Shown piece by piece: positions 33,206 to 40,912 of a stretch of DNA of 64,000 nt (the stretch's first letter is position 1; every line of letters begins with the position of its first letter). Source of the DNA: Virgibacillus halotolerans (GTDB lineage Bacteria; Bacillota; Bacilli; Bacillales; Amphibacillaceae); the NCBI RefSeq assembly GCF_016908515.1, contig NZ_JAFBEA010000011.1:85442-149441 (forward strand), given 5' to 3'. The position numbers and the translations under genes were made by a program. The notes under the pieces were generated by a model. That model worked only from the letters and a program-made list of their open reading frames with translations. It did no database searches and was not told the DNA's origin.

Positions 33206-34753
33206 TTACTTTTCCCCTTTGTTTGCCGACTTTTCATCCTCCGTTTGCAAATATTCCGGTCGTTTCATCAACATGAATCTCGGTGCACGCAGAACGAGAT
33301 CCTTCATGTCCCCTAACATCGTTGGGGCAAATGGCGTAGCGTATGGCACCCCAAAACTCTTCAAATTGACAAGATGGATGTTGATCATAACATATACAAG
33401 GATCACGCCATAAAGCCCTAAGAAAGCAGCTGCAAACATGAAACCAAATCGAAGTATTCGCAATGAAATGCTCAAACTAAATGTTGGCGTTGTAAATGCG
33501 GCAATCGCTGTAAGCGCGATAACAATTAGCATAACTGGACTGACAATTCCCGCCTGTACTGCTGCCTCACCAATCACAAGCCCACCGACAATACCAATGG
33601 TTTGACCAATTGGTGTAGGCAATCTTACCCCGGCTTCCTGCAATAACTCCATTGTGATGACCATCAGCATCGCTTCCACAAAGGCTGGAAAGGGAACACC
33701 TTCCCTGCTTGCTGCGATAGAAAAAGCGAGTTTAGAAGGTAAAAGCCCCTGATGAAAAGAAACAAGCGAAATGTATATTGCGGGTAAGAATAGTGCAAGA
33801 AAGGCACCAATATATCTCAGAACCCGTAATAACGTGCCGTATAGCCAGCGCTCATAGTAGTCTTCCGGTGATTTTAAAATATCCCCTAATGTCGTTGGCG
33901 CGATTAAAACAAATGGTGTTCCATCCAGGATTATCGCCACTTTCCCCTGTAAGAGTGAGGAAGAAACCACATCCGGTCTTTCCGTGTCCATCATTTGCGG
34001 GAAAGGAGACAAAAAGCTGTCTTCGATCCATTGTTCGATAAAGCCTGATTCTGGTGCATCATCCAGATCAATCGTTTCCAACCGCCGACTCACTTCCTGC
34101 ACAATTTCCGGATTGACAATACCCTCCACATAAGCTAAGACAAGATTATTCTTGCTGCGCCTACCTACCTGGGAAGTCTTCAAGCGTAAATTTGGGGCCC
34201 GTATATTACGGCGAATCAATGATATATTTGTACCTATACTCTCTACAAAGGACGTTCTTGGACCACGAATTAGCGTTTCCGTAATTGGTTGTTCGATGGC
34301 GCGGGTTTCTCCACCTTTTATGTCCATAATTAAAACTGCGTCTATGCCATCTAGGTAAAACACAGTATTACCGGAAAGTATGCCATTGGAAATGTCATCT
34401 AATGTTGTTCCTTTTTTTATTTTATTGATGGAAATAAATGTTTGATATATCTTATCAAACATTGCCTCTACATCCTCTTCAGACTGTTGTTCGACTGATA
34501 AATTCTGCAGATTTTCCAGTATATTGTTTTGCAACAGTTCCTTATCTACCAAGCCATCAATATAAGCAATGGCAGCCTGTTGTTCCCCATGTCCAATCGT
34601 AAATTCCCGCGTCATTAAATCATCGGGCGCATCTAACATGTTATTGAGGTTTTTTATATTTTGCTCGATATCTTTAAATATCTCGATGGCAAAGGAGGCT
34701 TCTACTTTGGTCTGTTGCTGTTTTTTATGTCGTCCGAATCTGGATCGCGCCAT
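33206..34753 (-). CDS. GerA-family spore germination protein (A subunit)
   Basis: A 515-residue protein; ATG 34753 has AGAGGGATATTG upstream (an in-frame TTG directly before it is unlikely). The N-terminal half is soluble (VAYIDGLVDKELLQNNIL, RGPRTSFVESIGTNISLIRR, KVAIILDGTPFVLIAP). The C-terminal half has 5-6 membrane helices with FHQGLLPSKLAFSIAASREG and PFPAFVEAMLMVITMELLQE, the GerA signature. A subunits form the oligomeric channel of nutrient receptors. Which germinant is recognised cannot be told. Confidence 0.95.
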   Translation of the reverse strand: MARSRFGRHKKQQQTKVEASFAIEIFKDIEQNIKNLNNMLDAPDDLMTREFTIGHGEQQAAIAYIDGLVDKELLQNNILENLQNLSVEQQSEEDVEAMFDKIYQTFISINKIKKGTTLDDISNGILSGNTVFYLDGIDAVLIMDIKGGETRAIEQPITETLIRGPRTSFVESIGTNISLIRRNIRAPNLRLKTSQVGRRSKNNLVLAYVEGIVNPEIVQEVSRRLETIDLDDAPESGFIEQWIEDSFLSPFPQMMDTERPDVVSSSLLQGKVAIILDGTPFVLIAPTTLGDILKSPEDYYERWLYGTLLRVLRYIGAFLALFLPAIYISLVSFHQGLLPSKLAFSIAASREGVPFPAFVEAMLMVITMELLQEAGVRLPTPIGQTIGIVGGLVIGEAAVQAGIVSPVMLIVIALTAIAAFTTPTFSLSISLRILRFGFMFAAAFLGLYGVILVYVMINIHLVNLKSFGVPYATPFAPTMLGDMKDLVLRAPRFMLMKRPEYLQTEDEKSANKGEK

Positions 34754-34938
34754 CAATATCCCTCTTTATCCCTGCGGCGTTAAGGTTTAAGTGAAGTAAA
34801 AGCTTCATTTGAGCCGAGTCTTCTTTATTTCCTATATTAGTCTGTCAAATTTGGTTTCTTTTATACTAATCATGTATAAACCGTTTGATCTCAGACAAGC
34901 TAGAAAATAATCTTAGAAAGTGAAAGGATAATGCATAA
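34754..34938. promoter_or_regulatory. Divergent promoter region, ger operon / DUF3231 gene
   Basis: 185 bp separate the start codons of gerA (minus) and the DUF3231 gene (plus). A forespore SigG-type promoter would be expected for ger, but I cannot assign boxes with confidence. GAAGTAAAAGCTTC forms a small palindrome near 34794. Confidence 0.4.
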
Positions 34939-35943
34939 ATGGAAAACAACCAACACCAGGTAACACTCACATCGGCGGAGATTTCCAGTCTCTGGACAGC
35001 ATATCAGTCTGATACACTGAATATATGTGGTATAAGCTTTTTCTTAATACATGTAGAGGACCAGGCAATTCGTCAGGTTCTTGAACAGGCTTTAGCAATA
35101 ACAGAAAAACGCAAGGAGACAGAAATACAGCTTCTTAACAGCGCAAATCACCCTATTCCACAAGGTTTTACCGATAAGGATATCCATTTGAATGCACCGC
35201 GCCTCTTTTCTGACAAACTTTATTTGCTATATACTTTAAACACGACCTACTTGAATTTGATTACATTCAGCTCTGATTTATCCATGGTGTCCCGTACCGA
35301 TATGATTCACTTTTTTTCAGATAGCTTAAGTGATGTGCAAGTCTTGCATCAACAAGCGAAGGAATTGGCGATAGAAAAGGGGATTTATATTCGTCCACCT
35401 AAGATCCCGGCGCCACAGCAAATCGAGTTCGTGCAAGCGGATCGTTTTTTAGCAGGTTGGTTCGGGGAACGGCGGCCGTTACTAGGTACCGAAATCGCTA
35501 TGCTCGTTTATAATTCCAATCGTAACGCTTTAGGCCAGGCGATGATCACCGGATTTAGCCAAGTTGCAGAAAACAAAGAAGTAAAACAATACTTTGAAAG
35601 GGGCCGAGAAATTTCCGGCAAGCATTACGATGTTTTTTCCGCTGCTTTACACGAAGATTATTTATCTGATGGCATATTACTGACCCCAGAAGTAACAGCG
35701 TCTACTATTGCACCTTTTTCCGATAAACTCATGATGAATTTTGTTACTTCATTAACGGCGTCAGGCATTGGACAATATGGGGCCTCCATTTCAGCTAGTC
35801 CCAGACATGATTTAGGGGTTAAATATACCCGATTAATGGCAGAAATAGCGCGGTATTCCAATGATGGGGCAAAGATATTGATTGAAAACGGATGGATGGA
35901 ACAGCCTCCAATGGCTGCAAATAGAAAAGACTTGGCAAAATAG
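34939..35943 (+). CDS. DUF3231-family protein
   Basis: A 334-residue protein of two similar, mostly helical halves of about 165 residues, as in DUF3231 proteins of spore formers. The first half has LTSAEISSLWTAYQSDTLNI and AITEKRKETEIQLLNSANHP, and the second has LLGTEIAMLVYNSNRNALGQ. The fold is thought to be ferritin-like four-helix; some members are spore-associated. Function unknown. Divergent from the ger operon, with the short membrane protein gene 9 nt downstream. GAAAGGATAATGCATAA precedes the ATG. Confidence 0.8.
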   Translation: MENNQHQVTLTSAEISSLWTAYQSDTLNICGISFFLIHVEDQAIRQVLEQALAITEKRKETEIQLLNSANHPIPQGFTDKDIHLNAPRLFSDKLYLLYTLNTTYLNLITFSSDLSMVSRTDMIHFFSDSLSDVQVLHQQAKELAIEKGIYIRPPKIPAPQQIEFVQADRFLAGWFGERRPLLGTEIAMLVYNSNRNALGQAMITGFSQVAENKEVKQYFERGREISGKHYDVFSAALHEDYLSDGILLTPEVTASTIAPFSDKLMMNFVTSLTASGIGQYGASISASPRHDLGVKYTRLMAEIARYSNDGAKILIENGWMEQPPMAANRKDLAK

Positions 35944-35952
35944 GGTCACAAA

Positions 35953-36471
35953 ATGGAGAAGCAGATAGGGAAAAAAAGCATCCAATTGGAAAGACTATTA
36001 TGGAGTATTGCCTTTCCGGGTTTTGGGCAATTATTAAACCACAAATTTGCAAAAGGATTCCTGTTCATTGCTTTGGAATTACTAACCAATTTTCTAGGTA
36101 ACGTTAATCAAGTCATCCTATTAAGTTTTCACGGGGAAATTCAAGCAGCAATCACACAAACAAATTATCAATGGTTCATGTTTTATCCTTGTTTGTATTT
36201 CTTTGCCCTCTGGGATGCCTATAAAGATGCGGGTGATGGAGCAAAACCTTTTGCCTATTTACCATTTGTTTTTTCTGCTTTTGTCGCAACAGTGGGCCTC
36301 ATTTTCTCTCAAACGTTTCGTATTGCCGGATACCTCTTTGGCCCTGTCTGGTTACCAATCGTGTTTGTCCCTGTAGGAATAATCATTGGCATTACAATCA
36401 AGCACATGCTACTTAGAAAGCATTCCTATGACAATGAACAGTCTACGAAATCTACCCCTCAACTTAAATAG
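35953..36471 (+). CDS. Conserved membrane protein
   Basis: A 172-residue protein with about four hydrophobic segments. LLWSIAFPGFGQLLNHKFAK followed by a long helix resembles TM2-type proteins of Bacillus, and NYQWFMFYPCLYFFALWDAY is a conserved aromatic stretch I associate with this unnamed family. Its start lies 9 nt after the DUF3231 stop, so the pair is probably co-transcribed. No enzymatic motif seen. Confidence 0.65.
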   Translation: MEKQIGKKSIQLERLLWSIAFPGFGQLLNHKFAKGFLFIALELLTNFLGNVNQVILLSFHGEIQAAITQTNYQWFMFYPCLYFFALWDAYKDAGDGAKPFAYLPFVFSAFVATVGLIFSQTFRIAGYLFGPVWLPIVFVPVGIIIGITIKHMLLRKHSYDNEQSTKSTPQLK

Positions 36472-36550
36472 TAATCATGATTGCTCCTCTTCCTTCATAG
36501 ACTAGAAGAAAATCATGTACAAACTATTTTCGGTGTAGGAGGGATTGGAG

Positions 36551-36952
36551 ATGACGGTACAAATCATTGGGAAATACCAATCTGTGACAGATGCGGTTAA
36601 AGCATCCAGTAACCTGGAATTAAAAGGTTTCAAAGCGAAAAACATTCTCATGCTTACCGATCACCACCCCGATGAATTAACAGATCTTACCGATGTAAAT
36701 ATTGCCAGCAGTTTACCGATCGATGAAACCAATATAACTTTTTTTGACAAAGTGAAAAAGCGATTCACAAAACAAAGCGACCGTACACTGGATTTACATG
36801 AGAGGCTTGTTCGTTTCGGTGTATCAGAAGAACAAGCAGCAGAATATATCGCTGATGTTGAGAGTGGAAAAACAGTGGTTATCGCTGACGATGAATTGAA
36901 GATGGGGCACGACCCAATCGCACGGCATAGGGACAGTCCCCCATCTCGATAA
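36551..36952 (+). CDS. YflT-like general stress protein
   Basis: A 133-residue protein; ATG 36551 has AGGAGG 8 nt upstream (TTG six bases earlier is less likely). The N-terminal VQIIGKYQSVTDAVKASSNL and the pattern of acidic loops followed by HERLVRFGVSEEQAAEYIAD and GKTVVIADDE match the YflT heat-induced stress protein family, which is SigB-dependent in Bacillus. The last codons are derived from one arm of an inverted repeat. No obvious SigB promoter was found in the 80 bp upstream. Confidence 0.78.
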   Translation: MTVQIIGKYQSVTDAVKASSNLELKGFKAKNILMLTDHHPDELTDLTDVNIASSLPIDETNITFFDKVKKRFTKQSDRTLDLHERLVRFGVSEEQAAEYIADVESGKTVVIADDELKMGHDPIARHRDSPPSR

Positions 36953-36989
36953 AGTGTTAAAGCAATAGTGTGGTGGGGGACTGTCCCCT
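36929..36989. repeat. Inverted repeat GGGACAGTCCCC
   Basis: AGGGACAGTCCCCCA (36929) and TGGGGGACTGTCCCCT (36974) are 15-nt inverted arms 30 nt apart; each arm is itself partly palindromic. The left arm forms the C-terminal codons of the stress protein gene (DSPPSR). The element resembles a small MITE-like insertion. Confidence 0.65.
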
Positions 36990-36996
36990 AACATGT

Positions 36997-37041
36997 AAAA
37001 CAAAAGCTTGACATCAGAACACGATGCCAAGCTTTTGTTTT
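36997..37041. terminator. Bidirectional terminator
   Basis: AAAACAAAAGCTTG and CAAGCTTTTGTTTT form a 14-bp stem with GACATC/GATGCC continuing toward the loop. A/T tracts on both sides let it serve the stress protein gene (plus) and the small minus-strand gene. Confidence 0.8.
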
Positions 37042-37072
37042 GCGTACTTGCCCTAGGGCATGCATATAAGCG

Positions 37073-37246
37073 TTAAATATCCATGCTAAATTCGCCTATA
37101 AGTTTTATCATATAACCGATCCAATCTGTTCCAGTTAACTGTCCGCTCACCATAAAAATCCCTAAAAACAAGAGCATAATCAAGCCTATATATACATAAC
37201 ACTCCAGTGTTTCTTTCCAATACGGTTTATCATGTTTATTTGTCAT
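37073..37246 (-). CDS. Small one-helix membrane protein
   Basis: A 57-residue protein beginning MTNKHDKPYWKETLECYVYI, followed by the hydrophobic helix GLIMLLFLGIFMVSG. GGGGAG lies 10 nt upstream of ATG 37246 and the terminator at 36997-37041 follows. I do not recognise a family. Confidence 0.6.
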   Translation of the reverse strand: MTNKHDKPYWKETLECYVYIGLIMLLFLGIFMVSGQLTGTDWIGYMIKLIGEFSMDI

Positions 37247-37356
37247 TATGTGTGCTCCCCTTTATTTTACAATACGATAATTAAATTCCACTTTGAATAA
37301 AACCTTCCAATTTTGATTAGAAGGCTTTATTCCATTAAAATGAGCAAATTTACGTA

Positions 37357-37701
37357 TTAGGGGAGATAGTTCGATTGGTATTTGATCGCATCCAAGAAAC
37401 CAGTCGCTTCCGTTATTCCTAAAGGAAAAAGAAATGGATCTAAAACGGGTGGAATCAGGCTAACGATCTTTTCGGCTTGTGGAAAAAGTGCCGGATCGGC
37501 TTTCCATTCATGGTAATTTGGTATCGTGGTTGGTGAAGTGAGATGGGAAGCACTGATATCTGTCGTATAGCTAGCGGATGAAATGGTTGATTCATTCGTT
37601 TGGCTCAGATCAATCTGAGACAATAATTGTGTTGGTTGACTAAATAACATCACACCAAACACAATAAACAACAACAGATTACGTAAACGTGTCTTCTCCA
37701 C
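37357..37701 (-). CDS. Hypothetical exported protein
   Basis: A 114-residue protein with a typical signal peptide (KTRLRNLLLFIVFGVMLFSQ) and possible cleavage near residue 25-30. The mature part is Ser/Thr-rich, then EWKADPALFPQAEKIVSLIP and PVLDPFLFPLGITEATGFLD. No cysteine for lipidation and no known motif. GGGAGGTGAAGAGG precedes the ATG. Function unknown. Confidence 0.6.
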   Translation of the reverse strand: MEKTRLRNLLLFIVFGVMLFSQPTQLLSQIDLSQTNESTISSASYTTDISASHLTSPTTIPNYHEWKADPALFPQAEKIVSLIPPVLDPFLFPLGITEATGFLDAIKYQSNYLP

Positions 37702-37782
37702 CTCTTCACCTCCCTTTCACCATACCTACATGTTAATAACCGATTAATCGTATTTTAACATGTTTTATCCTTTTTGACCGAT

Positions 37783-37950
37783 ATGATGAAAGAATGGTCC
37801 TCGAATCAAAAAATTTTTTATTGGTTCAACGTTTTAATATTCATATTTATCGCAGTTTGGCGGGCAGTAAAATTCCCAACCAATGAAGTTTCACTTTATC
37901 CTTCCATCACTTACGATCGAATGTTTATATTTCCCAAATCCAATGATTAA
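37783..37950 (+). CDS. Doubtful 55-residue membrane ORF
   Basis: An uninterrupted frame from ATG 37783 encodes WSSNQKIFYWFNVLIFIFIA and a short tail, ending convergently with the deacetylase-like gene. There is no ribosome binding site, so it may be a relic or chance frame. Confidence 0.25.
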   Translation: MMKEWSSNQKIFYWFNVLIFIFIAVWRAVKFPTNEVSLYPSITYDRMFIFPKSND

Positions 37951-37952
37951 CG

Positions 37953-38729
37953 TTATTCCAGTCCTTTTTCAATCAATTTAAATTCGGGTATTAAATCGGA
38001 TAAGGATACAATATTCGCCTCATTTTCATAGACAGGAATGTATTGTTTTAATACTTCCACCATCATCGGACCTGATATACCAACATGACCGATCGCTATG
38101 AATTGGTCCGCGTTCACTAAATTTCTTGCGAGTACATTCGCTTGTTTTGTAATATGTTCCGTTGTATATATATCATCAAAAAACAAATTATTTTCCAAGA
38201 ATGGGACATTCATTTCTATTGCAAGCTTGCTTACAACACTTTTATCAGTCGTCTTGCTATCAAGATAAAAGAGTCCGTTTTCCTTACATACTTGTAGAAC
38301 AATTCGCATCACTCGTTCATCCTCAGTCACCTTTGACCCCATATGATGATTTACGCCATCGGCATGTGGGACATCTTTAATGGCTGCTTCCACACGTTTA
38401 CGGATCTCGCTATCACTTAAATCTGTTGTAATTGCACCTGGACCAAGCCAGCTTTTCTTCCCATGCTTTGGTTCCATTGGTAAATGTACAATCACTTCGT
38501 GTCCATTATGATGCGCCAGCTCTGCATCCTCTCTTGTTGTTGACAGAAATGGCATAATAGCGACAGTGAGGTTTATCGGAAGCCCTAGGATTTCCTCTGT
38601 CCCCTTCATATTGTTACCGAGGTCATCAATTACAATGGCTAAATTTTTCTTTGTAGGAGATACCGGTTCTGCAAAGCCCAGCTGAATAAATGATAAGAAG
38701 AAGATGAAGCTACAAATCCATATTTTCAT
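37953..38729 (-). CDS. Divergent polysaccharide deacetylase (YibQ-like)
   Basis: A 258-residue secreted protein with signal peptide MKIWICSFIFFLSFIQLGFA. The NodB-like barrel motifs are AIVIDDLGNNMKGTEEILGL, VAIMPFLSTT, EVIVHLPMEPKHGKKS, ADGVNHHMGSKVTEDER and ENGLFYLDSKTT, as in the divergent deacetylase family DUF610 (YibQ). The active-site Asp is in IDDLG and the histidines in HLPME and NHHMGS. It probably acts on a cell-surface glycan; substrate unknown. Confidence 0.9.
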   Translation of the reverse strand: MKIWICSFIFFLSFIQLGFAEPVSPTKKNLAIVIDDLGNNMKGTEEILGLPINLTVAIMPFLSTTREDAELAHHNGHEVIVHLPMEPKHGKKSWLGPGAITTDLSDSEIRKRVEAAIKDVPHADGVNHHMGSKVTEDERVMRIVLQVCKENGLFYLDSKTTDKSVVSKLAIEMNVPFLENNLFFDDIYTTEHITKQANVLARNLVNADQFIAIGHVGISGPMMVEVLKQYIPVYENEANIVSLSDLIPEFKLIEKGLE

Positions 38730-39026
38730 TTCAAAACCCCGCTTCTTTTTTCAACTACAATCTCCTTTATTATTCACAAGTAACAGCCAGTGATTGATAG
38801 TAATTTATGGGTATAAAACCAGCTACTGTAATGCTGTAAAAAGGCGGATACAATCAATAAAATGAAACATGATAAAGAAGACTTGGTTCAATTGAAATTT
38901 GAACTTAGCCGCACTTATGTCTTAGGGACCGCTAGCGCAGATAATGATCTGCGTTCGCAGTTTGTGGCACTTAGCACCTAACTATTGCCACAGAGATAAA
39001 AATATTCAGTTGGAGGTTTTCAATCA
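38730..39026. other. Intergenic region with a short doubtful ORF
   Basis: Upstream of the DUF1540 gene. CGCAGAT-AATG-ATCTGCG at 38937-38954 is a perfect 7-bp hairpin. A 39-residue plus-strand frame (38862-38981, starting MKHDKEDLVQLKFELSRTYV) has AAAGGCGG 17 nt upstream, which is too far for a good ribosome site. Confidence 0.3.
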
Positions 39027-39182
39027 ATGGCTAGAGACGTGCTTTGTGAAGTAAGTAACTGTGCATATTGGGGCAATGGCAATGTTTGTAATGCTGATCA
39101 AATATATGTAGTCACACACAAACAAACGAAAGCCAGAACAACAGAAGAAACAGACTGTAAAACCTTTAAAGCAAAAGGATAG
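39027..39182 (+). CDS. DUF1540 protein
   Basis: A 51-residue Cys-rich protein. The cysteines follow the DUF1540 pattern: CEVSNCAYWGNGNVCNA, then EETDCKTF. Four cysteines probably bind a metal ion. GGAGGTTTTCAATCA precedes ATG 39027. DUF1540 proteins are common in spore-forming Firmicutes and their role is unknown. It shares a bidirectional terminator with the convergent Cys-rich protein gene. Confidence 0.85.
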   Translation: MARDVLCEVSNCAYWGNGNVCNADQIYVVTHKQTKARTTEETDCKTFKAKG

Positions 39183-39199
39183 ATACCAACTAAATAAAA

Positions 39200-39225
39200 A
39201 CAAGACACCAAAAATGGTGTCTTGT
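39200..39225. terminator. Bidirectional terminator
   Basis: ACAAGACACCA-AAAA-TGGTGTCTTGT is a perfect 11-bp stem between two convergent small genes, with T-rich flank on the plus side (CCATTATTTC) and TTTTTATT on the minus side. Confidence 0.85.
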
Positions 39226-39234
39226 CCATTATTT

Positions 39235-39459
39235 CTACCAAAGCTCAAAAAAACCTCTTCTACAGCCACACCTACTTCTGCCACAACCACAGTTGTTTCT
39301 TCCTCTATTTCTGTCTCTGTCACAGCCTTTGTTACAATGGTCTTTCCGATCATCATGTTCGTGCTTGCCATTATTTTTATTATCACAGCAATAATAATGA
39401 TGGTGATGCGTAGTATGACATTTGTTTTTAGACTCAGATTCATAATCTCTACATGACAT
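39235..39459 (-). CDS. Small Cys/His-rich, highly charged protein
   Basis: A 74-residue protein with a strong ribosome site (AAGGAGGTGGCTGATA). It holds a histidine run (THHHHYYCCD), repeated Asp/Arg/Asn residues and a Cys-Gly-Arg stretch (NCGCGRSRCGC), ending GFFELW. The composition is like small spore-coat or metal-binding proteins of Bacillaceae. I do not know the family. The start ATG 39459 is unambiguous. Confidence 0.7.
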   Translation of the reverse strand: MSCRDYESESKNKCHTTHHHHYYCCDNKNNGKHEHDDRKDHCNKGCDRDRNRGRNNCGCGRSRCGCRRGFFELW

Positions 39460-39596
39460 TATCAGCCACCTCCTTATACCACATTATATTGTTGTAATGC
39501 GAAAAGGACTCGGCTATGTTGCTGATACAATCGTGTATTTTCAGGAGACAGTAACATTCATTTAATTTCTATTACTCTGATTCAAATCTAGTTTTT

Positions 39597-40472
39597 TTAT
39601 TCTTCGCCTATGGCATAAACAGTACCAGTATTATCAAACAGGTACAATGTACGGTCCGGGGCAAGAACCATATTTGAAAATTCGCTGGCTTTTCCAGATC
39701 GGAAATTCCATTTAAGCTCCCCTGATGAATCGACAGCGTAAATTTCATCCCATGAGCGAAAATACACAGTCCCCTCACTATCAGCAATGATGTCACTGTA
39801 CCCCATTCCGAGAACAAACGGATCTGCAGGAACACCTAAATTTGTTTCCCATGCAAAGGAATCCTTAAGATCCCCATTATCCCCGTCAAATAAAGCAAAC
39901 AAATCATTATTCAGATGCACCCAAATATCTCCATCTGCTGTAATGGCGGGAGCAGGACGCTGGTAATCTCCTGCATGCATATCAAGCTCTTCGTGAAAGT
40001 TCGTTGATTTCCATTTTAACTCACCGTCACTTGCGATTGCGTATAACCCGTCAGCTTCTTCGTCATGCATATTGGTAACTATGTAGATTGTACCATCAGC
40101 CCCGATAACAGGGATCGACTTCTCTGGATCACCCGTATATTTTTCCACGATTTCAAGGGACCAAAGCACTTCCGGTTTTTGTGGTCCGGCAAATCGGGAT
40201 TGTCTCGTCCAATTCGTATCTATCGGATGAATGGCTGTTGGATCATAATCCCCTTCCAAAAAATCACCGATGTTACCATTGGGATCAAACGGACCTGCCT
40301 TCTCCGCTTCTTTTTCTGTTGATGCCGTTTGAGTGTCATTATTCTCATCTTTATTTGACTCGGATTCGTTTGGTTGATTGTTTCCCTCTCCATCATTACT
40401 ATACTCAGACGAGCAGGCATTAAACAGCAATAAAAAAAACGCAACTAAAACTAAAATGATTACTTTTTTCAA
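39597..40472 (-). CDS. PQQ-like beta-propeller lipoprotein
   Basis: A 291-residue lipoprotein starting with TTG (AGGAGGGAATACG upstream). Signal peptide VIILVLVAFFLLLFNAC with the lipid Cys at residue 20, an acidic low-complexity linker, then PQQ/pyrrolo-quinoline-quinone-like beta-propeller blades (VIGADGTIYIVTN, DGLYAIASDGELKWKS, AITADGDIWVHLNNDLFALF, YAVDSSGELKWNFRSG). Usually such proteins bind a surface ligand or form an assembly factor like BamB. Only about four blades are present, so it may be shortened. Confidence 0.8.
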   Translation of the reverse strand: MKKVIILVLVAFFLLLFNACSSEYSNDGEGNNQPNESESNKDENNDTQTASTEKEAEKAGPFDPNGNIGDFLEGDYDPTAIHPIDTNWTRQSRFAGPQKPEVLWSLEIVEKYTGDPEKSIPVIGADGTIYIVTNMHDEEADGLYAIASDGELKWKSTNFHEELDMHAGDYQRPAPAITADGDIWVHLNNDLFALFDGDNGDLKDSFAWETNLGVPADPFVLGMGYSDIIADSEGTVYFRSWDEIYAVDSSGELKWNFRSGKASEFSNMVLAPDRTLYLFDNTGTVYAIGEE

Positions 40473-40912
40473 ACGTATTCCCTCCTATTATTGTTGTCTT
40501 ATCCAGCAAAGTTTTCCCCTATGAAAACACACATCAAACTCAGATTAACACAATATGGAGAAGGAAACACCGCGTTTTTTCATTTTTCTTTTTTTGGTGG
40601 TTCGTTCGAGAATGAAAATGACATTGCCTCAAATAGAATCAACTATGCAGCGTATGTAAGAAGGTGAAATGAATAAAATTAATATCCAGTAATCATGCTT
40701 AACGATAAAAAATAAGTCCATTTCAAATTCTATAAAAGAAATGGACCCTATGTTTATCTGCTTAATATTTTATTAATCTGAACCGTTAACACAACATTTT
40801 TTTCAACGAAATGTCCCAATTGCGAAAGATCGTTTCAAAGACTTTATTGAAGAAAAGGTTACATTATGAAGTTCAACTCTTCATTCAAGCATCACATTAG
40901 TTTAAGTTTTCC
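40473..40912. other. Intergenic, with a terminator and a degenerate GGGC-type site
   Basis: No gene seen. It holds the terminator at 40716-40746 and, at 40801-40828, the minus-strand sequence TTTCGCAATTGGGACATTTC followed by GTTGAAA, which resembles the GGGCCA palindromes of the guaA island (site E). The -10/-35 of the lipoprotein gene must lie at 40490-40560. Confidence 0.45.
40716..40746 (-). terminator. Intrinsic terminator of the MFS gene
   Basis: GTCCATTTC and GAAATGGAC form a 9-bp stem with a 13-nt loop; on the minus strand TTATTTTTTATC follows. It is about 165 nt downstream of the MFS gene. Confidence 0.65.

Noticed and set aside
39024..39443. 139-codon minus-strand frame overlapping the Cys-rich and DUF1540 genes
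   Set aside because: It is an alternative frame across two genes with good ribosome sites and a terminator between them.
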